A DNA stretch of 53,308 nucleotides from an uncultured Porphyromonadaceae bacterium. GTDB lineage: Bacteria > Bacteroidota > Bacteroidia > Bacteroidales > Muribaculaceae. The first letter of the stretch is position 1. Every line of letters begins with the position of its first letter. Under the pieces are notes generated by a model, which saw nothing but the letters and a program-made list of their open reading frames with translations, was not told the DNA's origin and did not search any database. A program made the position numbers and the translations under genes. Of this stretch, positions 42,180 through 50,750 are shown piece after piece. The DNA lies in contig CABPYL010000019.1 in assembly GCA_902461565.1 (NCBI GenBank), positions 1-53,308 on the forward strand, in the 5' to 3' direction.

Positions 42180-44204
42180 TCAGGGCTGCGTGGCGGCTCC
42201 TGGTGCAGTCGGGTAGGCAATGCGTGAGTGGTAGATGGTCATAAGGCGTTTTATAAAGGCTTCCTTGATAACCGGAATGTCGCGGAATTCGAGTGTCGAT
42301 TCGTTGTGCAGCCCTTCGGATATCTGGCCGTCGATAATCTTGTTCACAAGTCCGGCAATGTCCTCGCGGGTATGGTTTTTGAGCGAGCGGCTTGCGGCCT
42401 CTACGGCGTCGGCCATCATCAGCAGCGATGTCTCGCGGGTCTGAGGGTTTGGACCGGGATAGGTGAAGGGCCGTTTGTCCACTTCCTCGTCGGGATGCTT
42501 CTTGCAGTAGTTGATGTAGAAATATTTGGCCGTTCCAGCACCGTGGTGCTCGCTTATGAAGTTGCGGATAACCTTGGGCAGGTTGTAGCGTTCGGCAAGC
42601 TGCAGGCCGTCGGCAACGTGGTTTATCACAATTGCTGCGCTACGCTCTGGGGGCAGTGCATCGTGAGGATTGACGCCGTGCTGGTTTTCGGTGAAGAAAG
42701 CCGGATTGCCGAGTTTGCCGATATCGTGGTACAGGGCACCGGCACGCACAAGCTGCACGTTGGCGCCGACGCGTACGGCGGCGTCGCTGGCAAGGTTGCT
42801 CACGGCCACCGAGTGCTGGAAGGTTCCGGGACATTCGTCGCTGAGGCGCATCAGTACGGGGTTGTTGATGTCGGCCAGCTCGACAAGAGTTACTACCGAC
42901 ATGAAGCCGAACACACGCTCGATAACCGACATGAACACATATCCCATGCTGGTGAGCGCGCCGTTAACGGCGAGGAATGCGGTCATTCGCCATGTGAATC
43001 CTTCGAATGAGCCGTTCATAAGCATCTCCAGGGCAACGTAGGCGGCAATGTAGCTCACCACAATCAGCGCGGAGGTGCGCAACAGCTGCGAGCGGCGGCT
43101 GAGTTCGCGCAGCGAGAACACTGCGGCGGCACCGGCGCAGAACTGCAGATATATGAACTCGAGTGCGAAGGATGTTACACCGGCGCACACAAGCGTGAGA
43201 GTTGCCGTTACAAAGAGTGCGGTGCGGCCGTCGAAGAAGACCAGCACAAGTATTGGCACAATCATTATCGGTGCTATATATATACCCTGGGCAACGAAGT
43301 AGTTGAGGCCGACGGCTACAAGGAAGAACAGCACCACGCAGCTGTACATGAACAGCAGTGCGCGGAAATTGCCGTACACTGCCGGGACGAAGAGGTGGAA
43401 GTAGAGCAGCATGGCTGCCATGAGTAGTCCTACATAACCGAACTGGCCGAGCGCCATCAGGAACGAACTCTGGTGCTCTTTGGTATTCATCTGCGCCAGC
43501 ATGGTCTCGTAGGTGCGCAGGTTGGTGAAGTCCTGCGACGTTATTATCGCACCTTTGTCGATAATAGCCTGTCCCTGAAGGATTATGCCGCGGTCGGCAG
43601 TAAGGGTGAGATAGTCGTACTGGTAGTGGCGCTGGCTTTCTTCCTCGTTGCGCACGTAGTTGGGCACGAGGATGTTGTGTAGGTTGGCGTGCACAAAATA
43701 CTGGTGCAGCGCACTGTCGGCGATTATTGAATCGAGGTACAGATAAACGTCGCGTGGCGACGAGAATCCCGATGTCGGCATCTCGCTGAGGATGTTTTTC
43801 TGAAGAATCCTCACTTTTGGCAGGCGGTTGGCGGTGATTTCTTCCTTGGTGCGCATGTCCACCACGCCTGCCGAGTATACGCGTCGCAGTTCGTCGCCAA
43901 GACGGCGTCGCAGGTTGTTGTCGGAATCGGGCAACTGCGATACAACGCTGTCGATAGCGCCCTGGTTCAGCTCGTAGATGGGGACGAAGCGTTCGTCGAG
44001 GGTGTCGCGCGCGGCAATCAGAGTGGCCGAGTCTGGATGGATTGGGATATCAAAGGGCGCTATAAGTTTGGCATAGTTCCAGGGACGCCCTTCCTCATAA
44101 ATGAATCTGTTGGATTCGTGGTGGGGATAAAAATATACGATTACCAGTGTGGCTACGAGTGCCACAAGTATCTTTTTGTACAGTTTTGTATCGTTGGAAG
44201 CCAT
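42180..44204 (-). CDS. pgpH: 7TM-HD family c-di-AMP phosphodiesterase (PgpH type)
   Basis: A 674-residue membrane protein. It has one N-terminal membrane segment (ILVALVATLVIVYFYP), a large extracytoplasmic domain (about 35-260), seven membrane segments (about 265-465) and a cytoplasmic HD domain. The HD residues are in TFQHSVAVSNLASDAAV, GALYHDIGKLGNPAFF, INHVADGL and SEHHGAG. PgpH proteins hydrolyse c-di-AMP to pApA. It lies 7 bp after the rel gene and 41 bp before porW. In Gram-positive bacteria PgpH is inhibited by (p)ppGpp; whether that holds here is inference. Confidence 0.93.
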   Translation of the reverse strand: MASNDTKLYKKILVALVATLVIVYFYPHHESNRFIYEEGRPWNYAKLIAPFDIPIHPDSATLIAARDTLDERFVPIYELNQGAIDSVVSQLPDSDNNLRRRLGDELRRVYSAGVVDMRTKEEITANRLPKVRILQKNILSEMPTSGFSSPRDVYLYLDSIIADSALHQYFVHANLHNILVPNYVRNEEESQRHYQYDYLTLTADRGIILQGQAIIDKGAIITSQDFTNLRTYETMLAQMNTKEHQSSFLMALGQFGYVGLLMAAMLLYFHLFVPAVYGNFRALLFMYSCVVLFFLVAVGLNYFVAQGIYIAPIMIVPILVLVFFDGRTALFVTATLTLVCAGVTSFALEFIYLQFCAGAAAVFSLRELSRRSQLLRTSALIVVSYIAAYVALEMLMNGSFEGFTWRMTAFLAVNGALTSMGYVFMSVIERVFGFMSVVTLVELADINNPVLMRLSDECPGTFQHSVAVSNLASDAAVRVGANVQLVRAGALYHDIGKLGNPAFFTENQHGVNPHDALPPERSAAIVINHVADGLQLAERYNLPKVIRNFISEHHGAGTAKYFYINYCKKHPDEEVDKRPFTYPGPNPQTRETSLLMMADAVEAASRSLKNHTREDIAGLVNKIIDGQISEGLHNESTLEFRDIPVIKEAFIKRLMTIYHSRIAYPTAPGAATQP

Positions 44205-44211
44205 GATAGAT

Positions 44212-46449
44212 TTATTGTATGCGCGCCGCAGAGCTCACGCCTTTTATTTCTTTAATGTGGCTGCAAAGGTCGGCCACCACGCCGGTGTCGCTGACGCGTA
44301 CCCAGAGGTCGGCGTGGAATACTTCGTTTTCTGCTTCGATGTCGAGTTTGCGCATGTCTATTCCCATGTGTCCGGAAATCAGCTGCGTTATCTCCTGGAG
44401 AATGCCGCGGCGATCTATGCCTTCGATATGCACGTGGGCGGAGAAAAGCGGACTGCCAACCTCGACCCATTCGGTTGCCACGATACGGCTGCCGTAGCCG
44501 GCTTTGAGCAATTGTGCCCGCGGGCAGTCCAGCGAGTGTATCTCCACCACGCCGTCGTCGCCGACAAAGCCCATTACGTCGTCGCCGGGAATAGGGGCGC
44601 AGCAGCCTGCAAGGCGGTAGTTGGGATTTTCGCCGTTCTCCAGACGGTATATTTTTTTTGTATTTATGGGTTCGGCCTCCGGTTCGGCCTCCGGTTTTTC
44701 GTTGTTGCGCAACATCATCTTGCGCAGGCGCGTCATTATACCTGGACTTTCGGAGGCGGCGGCTTTGCGCAGTGGTTTGAGCAGGTAGTCGCCCAAAATG
44801 ACCTCTTCGGCGCCGAGCTGGTAGCACAGATCGTCGCGGTTGCCTACCTGAAGCATGCCCTGCAGTTTGGTGATTACAAAATTATTGTCGGGCAGCTTGT
44901 TTGCGGCGAGCCATTCGTTGAGCATGGCGGCGCCTTTGTTTATCATCGGCTGGCGCATGGAACGCAGTCCTTTGCGCAGACGCGTGCGGGCTTTGGCTGT
45001 GGCCAGAAAATTGTTCCATTCCGGTGTGGCTGTGGGGTTTTTGGAGGTGAGTACTTCAACCTGGTCGCCGCTTTTCAGTTCGGTCTGCAGGGGCACAAGT
45101 TTGTGGTTTACCTTTCCGGCAATGCAGTGCATGCCTATCTGCGAGTGGAGCGAGAAGGCAAGGTCGAGTACGGTTGCGCCGGTGGGAAGGGTAATAAGTT
45201 CGCCTTTGGGGGTGAAAACAACGATTTCCGATGAGAAAAGATTCAGTTTGAGTGTGCTCAGAAAATCTATCGCGCTGGGCTCGGGATTGTCGAGGATGTC
45301 CTTGATGGTCTTGAGCCAGGCATCCAGTTCGCTTTCCTCGTCGCCTTCGCCGATTTTGTATTTCCAGTGCGCGGCAAAACCTTTCTCGGCAATCTCGTCC
45401 ATGCGGCGCGAACGTATCTGTACTTCTATCCAGTTTCCGTCGGGACCCATCACGGTAAGATGCAGGGCCTGGTATCCGTTTGCCTTGGGCGTTACAATCC
45501 AGTCGCGGGTGCGCCCGGGATGCAGCTGGTAGAGGTCGGTGATGGCGGAATAGATGCTCCAGCACATAGCCTTTTCCTTGCTCTGGTCGTCGCACTCGAA
45601 CACAATGCGCATCGCATAGAGGTCGTATACCTCCTCGAACGGCAGGTGCTTTGTCTCCATCTTGCGGTAGATGGAATATACGGATTTGAGACGTGCTTTG
45701 GCCTCGTAGACAATACCGAGTTCGTCAAGTTTTTTCTTTATTGGCTCGGAAAAATCGGTGTACACCTCGGATCGGCGGCTCTGTGTCTGGGCAATCTTTT
45801 CGGATATCTGGCGGTATACATCGGGGTGCTCGTGCTTGAAGCTCAGGTCCTCTAATTCGGTCTTTATGGCGAACAGGCCCAGACGGTGTGCCAGCGGGGC
45901 ATAGATGTAGAGGGTTTCTCCTGCAATTTTGTAGCGTTTGTTCGGTGCCATAGAGCCGAGGGTGCGCATGTTGTGAAGGCGGTCGGCCATCTTTATCAGC
46001 ACCACGCGAATGTCTTCGCTCATAGTGAGGAGGAGCTTGCGGAAATTTTCGGCCTGGACCGATGCTTTGTCGCCGAAGATACCTCCGGAGATTTTTGTAA
46101 GTCCTTCCACAAGTTGGGCTATCTTGTCGCCGAAGTGCAGGCGTATGTCCTCTACGGTGTATTCGGTATCCTCCACAACGTCGTGGAGGAGGGCAGCGGC
46201 GATGGAGGTGGATCCAAGGCCTATTTCGCGCGACACAATACGGGCAACGGCGATAGGGTGCATGATGTACGGTTCGCCCGAGCGGCGGCGCACACCCCGG
46301 TGCGCGTCGCGGGCAAACTCGAATGCCTGGCGGATTATTTCCACCTTTTTGCGGTGGTTGCTGTTAAGATAGCCTTCGAGAAGCTCGTTGAAAGCGTCCT
46401 CTACCATCTTTTCCTCCGCTGCGGCCGCTTTGTTGCTATCCACTTCCAT
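44212..46449 (-). CDS. rel: Bifunctional (p)ppGpp synthetase/hydrolase (RelA/SpoT homologue)
   Basis: Makes and degrades (p)ppGpp in the stringent response. The 745-residue protein has the HD hydrolase domain (GEPYIMHPIAVARI, ALLHDVVEDTEY, VVLIKMADRLHNMRTL), the synthetase domain (SVYSIYRKME, EVYDLYAMRIVFE, DWIVTPKANGYQALHLTV), a TGS domain (VVFTPKGELITLPTGATV), a CC/zinc-finger segment (YRLAGCCAPIPGD) and a C-terminal ACT domain. The catalytic residues for both halves look intact. It starts 34 bp after a T9SS cargo gene and 7 bp before pgpH. Confidence 0.96.
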   Translation of the reverse strand: MEVDSNKAAAAEEKMVEDAFNELLEGYLNSNHRKKVEIIRQAFEFARDAHRGVRRRSGEPYIMHPIAVARIVSREIGLGSTSIAAALLHDVVEDTEYTVEDIRLHFGDKIAQLVEGLTKISGGIFGDKASVQAENFRKLLLTMSEDIRVVLIKMADRLHNMRTLGSMAPNKRYKIAGETLYIYAPLAHRLGLFAIKTELEDLSFKHEHPDVYRQISEKIAQTQSRRSEVYTDFSEPIKKKLDELGIVYEAKARLKSVYSIYRKMETKHLPFEEVYDLYAMRIVFECDDQSKEKAMCWSIYSAITDLYQLHPGRTRDWIVTPKANGYQALHLTVMGPDGNWIEVQIRSRRMDEIAEKGFAAHWKYKIGEGDEESELDAWLKTIKDILDNPEPSAIDFLSTLKLNLFSSEIVVFTPKGELITLPTGATVLDLAFSLHSQIGMHCIAGKVNHKLVPLQTELKSGDQVEVLTSKNPTATPEWNNFLATAKARTRLRKGLRSMRQPMINKGAAMLNEWLAANKLPDNNFVITKLQGMLQVGNRDDLCYQLGAEEVILGDYLLKPLRKAAASESPGIMTRLRKMMLRNNEKPEAEPEAEPINTKKIYRLENGENPNYRLAGCCAPIPGDDVMGFVGDDGVVEIHSLDCPRAQLLKAGYGSRIVATEWVEVGSPLFSAHVHIEGIDRRGILQEITQLISGHMGIDMRKLDIEAENEVFHADLWVRVSDTGVVADLCSHIKEIKGVSSAARIQ

Positions 46450-46483
46450 TACCTGTTATTGTGTCGTGCGTGGGAAATTGCTT

Positions 46484-47875
46484 TTATCGGCGGATATATT
46501 TCTTTCCGTTGACAATATAGAAACCTGCGGGAAGGCTGTTCAGTTCGGCGTTGCTGTCTACAGTCTTTATGGCGATACCCTGGGCGTTGTATACTGTTGC
46601 GGGATATGCGCCGGGGGCGTGTACTTTGTCGAGGCCTGTGGTGATGTCGGTGTATTCACCGTAAACCATGCGGTAGGTTGGCTCGAGTTCTACGCCGATC
46701 ACTATGTCGGGATCCTGGGCGTATTCGCTTTCTGCCATGCCGGTGTAAGTGGTAACTTCATGGAGATTGCCGTTTTCGTCATATACGACTTCGTTTTTCT
46801 CGAGATTGACAGCGGAGTATCCTTCTAAGGGTGAGGAAATTTCCAGGCAGTTCTCGATAACATAGCCGTATTCATTGCAGGTAACGGTGTTCACTTCCAT
46901 GTATGTGGGCTCTTCGGTGAAGTTGCCTTCGCCGTCGAAGTATTCTGCAACTGTGAGAATGTAGCTGCCGAAGGCGTCGGTGTATTCCTTGGAGGTTGTC
47001 ATGCCCACTACCGAGGGGTCGATGGTAGTTTGCTTGATAACGTAGTCGCCGGGTTTTTCATCGTTGTACTCAACGAACATGTGTCCGTCCAGTTCGTCCT
47101 CATAGTAAACTTCGGCGCTGGCGATGCGGTTGTCGCCTTCGATATATGTGTCGATGCTGCGTACAAGCTGGCCGTCGGTGGCAGCCCACTTGATGTTGCG
47201 GTACGATGTACTTTCCTCCAGCTTCCAGTTGATGTCGCCGGTGTAGGAATAGTTGCCGTAGTATTCATATGTGTCGGCTTTGCCGTCCTCGCCGTATGTC
47301 CATACGGTTTTATATGCCGGTTTCATATCGCCGCCAAGGGGAAGCGATTTCAGCACCTGGGTAACGTTGCTTTCGGCATTGCGTGTAACTTCGTTGGTCT
47401 CGCAACGGTAGTTCATCTCCCAGTCGCTGCCGGTGTAGTCGTAGCCCATGCGGGAGGTGAAGAATGTTTTTACAACGGGATCCCAAACAAATTCAACGCG
47501 GGAAGATGGTTCAAGAGTGCCGTCGTAGAATTCGGAAGTCTCGGATGTGAGAACCTGGCCGTTTTCATCGTAGGTGTAGACGGTAAGAGAGTAGGCGTCC
47601 TCTTCTTCGGCGCTGGTCGCGGTTTCTGTGGCTATGTTGCCGTTAGCATCGTAAGTAAAAGAGGTTGTGCCTAATTCGGCCCACTCGTTTTCTTCGAACA
47701 TACCGTACATGTATTCGGTGACGCTGGAGGGGCGCCATGTACCTGTGGCGGCAGGTGCTTTCTGAATAAATGTCTTGACAGGGTGCTTGGCGGCCTTGGA
47801 TTTGAAACGCGAGGCTGCGGAAGCGCCGGGAACGCACAGTGCGGCGGCAAGAAGGATGAAGTAGAATTGTTTCAT
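46484..47875 (-). CDS. Secreted YD-like repeat protein with T9SS-type C-terminus (paralogue 1)
   Basis: A 463-residue protein with signal peptide MKQFYFILLAAALCVPGASA. The body carries spaced YD-like repeats (FTYDANGNIATETA, YTYDENGQVLTSETSEF, VWTYGEDGKADTYEY, VYDENGNLHEVTTY), resembling the YD/Rhs-type strands of surface beta-repeat proteins. The C-terminal ~45 residues (YPATVYNAQGIAIKTVDS, SLPAGFYIVNGKKYIRR) look like a T9SS type A sorting signal. Function unknown. It follows its paralogue by 37 bp; the two share order and spacing of repeats and a nearly identical C-terminus. Confidence 0.8.
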   Translation of the reverse strand: MKQFYFILLAAALCVPGASAASRFKSKAAKHPVKTFIQKAPAATGTWRPSSVTEYMYGMFEENEWAELGTTSFTYDANGNIATETATSAEEEDAYSLTVYTYDENGQVLTSETSEFYDGTLEPSSRVEFVWDPVVKTFFTSRMGYDYTGSDWEMNYRCETNEVTRNAESNVTQVLKSLPLGGDMKPAYKTVWTYGEDGKADTYEYYGNYSYTGDINWKLEESTSYRNIKWAATDGQLVRSIDTYIEGDNRIASAEVYYEDELDGHMFVEYNDEKPGDYVIKQTTIDPSVVGMTTSKEYTDAFGSYILTVAEYFDGEGNFTEEPTYMEVNTVTCNEYGYVIENCLEISSPLEGYSAVNLEKNEVVYDENGNLHEVTTYTGMAESEYAQDPDIVIGVELEPTYRMVYGEYTDITTGLDKVHAPGAYPATVYNAQGIAIKTVDSNAELNSLPAGFYIVNGKKYIRR

Positions 47876-47912
47876 GTATAACTAAATATTATAATTCAAT
47901 GATTTCGTGAAA

Positions 47913-49244
47913 TTAGCGACTGACATATTTGCGTCCGTTGACGATATAGAAACCGGCAGGGAGGCTGTTAAGCTCACTTTCGGAATTGATGGCCTTTACA
48001 GCTATGCCCTGGGTGTTGAAAACCGCAGCTGGATATGTATCTGAGATTTTGATAGTGCTGATGCTGTTGGTAACATCATTGTAAGGGCCGTAGACAAATC
48101 GTTGACGTGGAATTAAATGTATCTCGGTCTCGTCAGGTAGCCCATATGCGATGTAATTGTATATAACGCTTTCGGCAAGATTGCCGTCGTCGTCATATTG
48201 ATTGACTGTTTTTGTGCCTGATAGTGTGCCTGATGAGAAAATGGCTTCGTAGCGATCATTGGTCTCATCAATTATTTTTCCGGATTTGTTACGGGTTACT
48301 ATGTTTCTGTCTTGCACGATTAGATCTTTGCATTGATTGCCGTTGTCGTCGGTATATTCGGATATGACACTTATTATCTTTTCATAACTACCGCAGTCGT
48401 CGGTATATACTTTGCTTACTGTGGATTCCAAAGTAGAACCTTTGGTAATAACTGTGGCAAAGTATTCGCCTTGCTTGTGCGTATCGTATTCGGCAACAAG
48501 ATTGTAGGAATCGGTGCTTTCTTTCGCGTTGGCGGCTGAAATACGGTTTTCCCCTTCCAGATAGTCTTCAAGTTCGCTGCTGAGTAGCTGCCCGTTGGTA
48601 TTTTTCCATGTGATATCATTTATCGTTCGGTCAAGCTCATAAGGCCCTGTATCAACGTTAAGGTTGTAAGCCTTTAATGCAATTGCTTTGCCTTCGGTAT
48701 CGTACGTCCATATTAATTGTCTGTACGGTATCATTTCATCGGTATAATCATTGCAGCGGGATGTGATGACTTCAGTAACGTTACCGGCAGCGTCGCGGGT
48801 TATGGATGTCGTTTCTGAATCCGATGTCATGTACCAGTTGCCGTCATAATAATTATATACCATCAGGGACGTGCAGAAGTCGGGAACTATCGTGTCCCAT
48901 GCGTATTCTTTTCGGGTAGCCGAGGAAACAGCGCCGTTCTCGTAGTCTGTGGTTTCGCTTGTGAGGATGCGGTTTAGGTCGTCGTAAGTATATGTGGCTA
49001 CGGTGTACATGCCGGTGTAATGGCTGGTGTTCTCTTTGGTTATGTTGCCGCGCTCGTCGTATGTGAATGTGGTGGTGCTGAGTTCTGTCCAGTCAGTATC
49101 TTCCCCCTCGTCCCAGAACGGACATTCATATTCCGTAACGCCGGCAGGACGCCAGATGCCTGCGGCAGGAGTTTCCTGTGCCATTGCTGCGGGAGTATAC
49201 GGAAAGCACAGGGCGGCAAGGAGTATGATGTAGATTTGTTTCAT
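47913..49244 (-). CDS. Secreted YD-like repeat protein with T9SS-type C-terminus (paralogue 2)
   Basis: A 443-residue protein with signal peptide MKQIYIILLAALCFPYTPA. The upstream in-frame extension crosses the promoter and is excluded. The body mirrors paralogue 1: PAAGIWRPAGVTEYE near the N-terminus, FTYDERGNITKENTSH, YTYDDLNRILTSETTD, IWTYDTEGKAIALKAY, and NQYDDDGNLAESVIYN. The C-terminus (YPAAVFNTQGIAVKAINS, SLPAGFYIVNGRKYVSR) matches as well. It is A+T-richer than its partner. It is the promoter-proximal gene of the pair. Confidence 0.82.
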   Translation of the reverse strand: MKQIYIILLAALCFPYTPAAMAQETPAAGIWRPAGVTEYECPFWDEGEDTDWTELSTTTFTYDERGNITKENTSHYTGMYTVATYTYDDLNRILTSETTDYENGAVSSATRKEYAWDTIVPDFCTSLMVYNYYDGNWYMTSDSETTSITRDAAGNVTEVITSRCNDYTDEMIPYRQLIWTYDTEGKAIALKAYNLNVDTGPYELDRTINDITWKNTNGQLLSSELEDYLEGENRISAANAKESTDSYNLVAEYDTHKQGEYFATVITKGSTLESTVSKVYTDDCGSYEKIISVISEYTDDNGNQCKDLIVQDRNIVTRNKSGKIIDETNDRYEAIFSSGTLSGTKTVNQYDDDGNLAESVIYNYIAYGLPDETEIHLIPRQRFVYGPYNDVTNSISTIKISDTYPAAVFNTQGIAVKAINSESELNSLPAGFYIVNGRKYVSR

Positions 49245-49291
49245 GTGTAAATCAAGTGTGTTGTTTGACGAATCCGGGATAATATAAAGTG

Positions 49292-49323
49292 CAAAAGTAA
49301 TAATTTCCTGCATAAAATACAAA
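49292..49323 (-). promoter_or_regulatory. Bacteroidota-type promoter for the YD-like paralogue pair
   Basis: Minus-strand TTTG (49320-49323), 20 bp, then TACTTTTG (49292-49299) match the consensus exactly. Transcription would start near 49285, about 40 nt before the ATG at 49244. It faces away from the rpsL promoter. Confidence 0.75.
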
Positions 49324-49460
49324 TCCGCAGATTATTTGTGATTTCGTCTGGTCGAGGAGGGATGAGAGTGGGGTCGTGCGCCTGCCGAATGTGGTGGCGG
49401 GGTGTTAAATTCCGGTTTAAAATCCGCCGTGTGCGGAATGAAAAGAAAATTGCAGAAATG

Positions 49461-49492
49461 TTTGGCTATTAGCGAAATAATTGCTAACTTTG
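49461..49492 (+). promoter_or_regulatory. Bacteroidota-type promoter for rpsL-rpsG-fusA-rpsJ-rplC
   Basis: TTTG (49461-49464), 20 bp, then TAACTTTG (49485-49492) match the consensus exactly. Transcription would start near 49499, leaving a leader of about 165 nt before rpsL. The 12-mer ATTGCTAACTTT at the -7 element is repeated at 49525-49536. Confidence 0.75.
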
Positions 49493-49662
49493 CGGCGTTG
49501 AAGAGTGTACTTGAACATCGCTCCATTGCTAACTTTTTGAAAGAGAAAGCATTGGGCGACGTTTCGGGCGTATGTGCGGGGTTCGCCTTCGTGTCATCTT
49601 CATCAAACAAAGACGAGAATAAAGAACCAAAGGATATTAAAAAGTAACAATTAAAAACTAAG

Positions 49663-50052
49663 ATGCCTACAATTCAGCAATTAGTACGCAAAGGACGCGT
49701 GGCACTCGAGGATAAGAGCAAGAGCCCTGCCCTTGATTCCTGCCCCCAGCGTCGCGGTGTATGTGTGCGTGTGTACACCACCACCCCTAAGAAACCTAAC
49801 TCGGCAATGCGTAAAGTGGCGCGTGTCCGTCTCACCAATGGTAAGGAAGTCAACTCCTACATTCCCGGTGAAGGCCACAACCTGCAGGAACACTCCATTG
49901 TTCTCGTACGCGGCGGTCGTGTAAAGGACCTTCCCGGTGTTCGTTACCACATCGTACGCGGCACTCTTGATACTGCTGGTGTCAAGGACCGTACACAGCG
50001 TCGCTCCAAATACGGAGCCAAGCGTCCCAAGGCCGGTGCTGCCAAGAAGTAA
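49663..50052 (+). CDS. rpsL: 30S ribosomal protein S12
   Basis: Decoding-centre protein of the 30S subunit. The 129-residue product starts MPTIQQLVRKGR and has TTTPKKPNSAMRKVARVRL and PGEGHNLQEHSIVLVRGGRVKDLPGVRYHIVRG (blocks at about 40-58 and 74-106). The lysines at the positions linked to streptomycin resistance (in PKKPNSA and RVKDLPG) are the sensitive form. It is the first gene of the str operon, with a 165-nt leader. Confidence 0.98.
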   Translation: MPTIQQLVRKGRVALEDKSKSPALDSCPQRRGVCVRVYTTTPKKPNSAMRKVARVRLTNGKEVNSYIPGEGHNLQEHSIVLVRGGRVKDLPGVRYHIVRGTLDTAGVKDRTQRRSKYGAKRPKAGAAKK

Positions 50053-50092
50053 TCCGTCATTCGCATGACGGGTGAAGCAGTCTTATAGCACC

Positions 50093-50125
50093 CGAGTAAA
50101 ACAAATTTTTATTTAACTCGTTTTT
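50093..50125 (+). terminator. Attenuator-like hairpin between rpsL and rpsG
   Basis: CGAGTAAA (50093-50100) pairs with TTTAACTCG (50112-50120, one bulged A), followed by TTTTTG. This has the form of a weak intrinsic terminator. A second perfect hairpin (50054-50060 with 50065-50071) starts directly after the rpsL stop. The 185-bp spacer also corresponds to the place where S7 binds its own mRNA in E. coli. Confidence 0.5.
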
Positions 50126-50237
50126 GCATTTCTTGCAGCAAAACTTATGGTTGAGTAAGCCTGACGTCAGCGGACGCGGCTGAAGAATAACGAAGCAAGC
50201 AACCAAGCAATCAAAAACACAAACCAGACCCTCGAAA

Positions 50238-50714
50238 ATGAGAAAGTCAAAACCTAAGAAACGGCTCATCCTCCCCGATCCCGTACACGGCGACGTGCGA
50301 GTAACCAAGTTCGTCAATCATCTGATGTACGACGGAAAGAAGAACACAGCCTTTACTATCTTCTATTCGGCACTCGACATTGTGAAATCGAAAATGCCCA
50401 ACGAGGAGCTCAGTGCCCTCGAAATCTGGAAGAAGGCTCTTGAAAACGTAACACCTACCGTAGAGGTGAAGAGCCGCCGTGTGGGTGGTGCAACATTTCA
50501 GGTTCCTACCGAAATCCGCGCCGACCGCAAAGAATCTATTTCAATGAAAAATCTTATCTCCTACGCCCGTAAACGCGGAGGCAAGACTATGGCCGACAAA
50601 CTGGCTGCTGAGATCGTCGATGCCTTCAATAACCAGGGTGGCGCTTACAAACGCAAAGAAGACATGCACAAGATGGCTGAGGCTAACCGTGCTTTCGCTC
50701 ACTTCCGTTTCTAA
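50238..50714 (+). CDS. rpsG: 30S ribosomal protein S7
   Basis: Primary 16S rRNA-binding protein of the 30S head. The 158-residue product begins MRKSKPKKRLILPDPVHGD and has VTKFVNHLMYDGKKNTAF, VKSRRVGGATFQVPTEI and DMHKMAEANRAFAHFRF. It lies 185 bp after rpsL and 36 bp before fusA. In other bacteria S7 represses its own operon; the structured spacer upstream would suit that, but no S7 site is shown. Confidence 0.98.
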   Translation: MRKSKPKKRLILPDPVHGDVRVTKFVNHLMYDGKKNTAFTIFYSALDIVKSKMPNEELSALEIWKKALENVTPTVEVKSRRVGGATFQVPTEIRADRKESISMKNLISYARKRGGKTMADKLAAEIVDAFNNQGGAYKRKEDMHKMAEANRAFAHFRF

Positions 50715-50750
50715 GCCTAATTTCGTTGAATTAAATTCTGACAAAATACA

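Noticed and set aside
49402..49647. 81-codon open frame upstream of rpsL
   Set aside because: It starts before the rpsL promoter and covers it; there is no conserved protein pattern.
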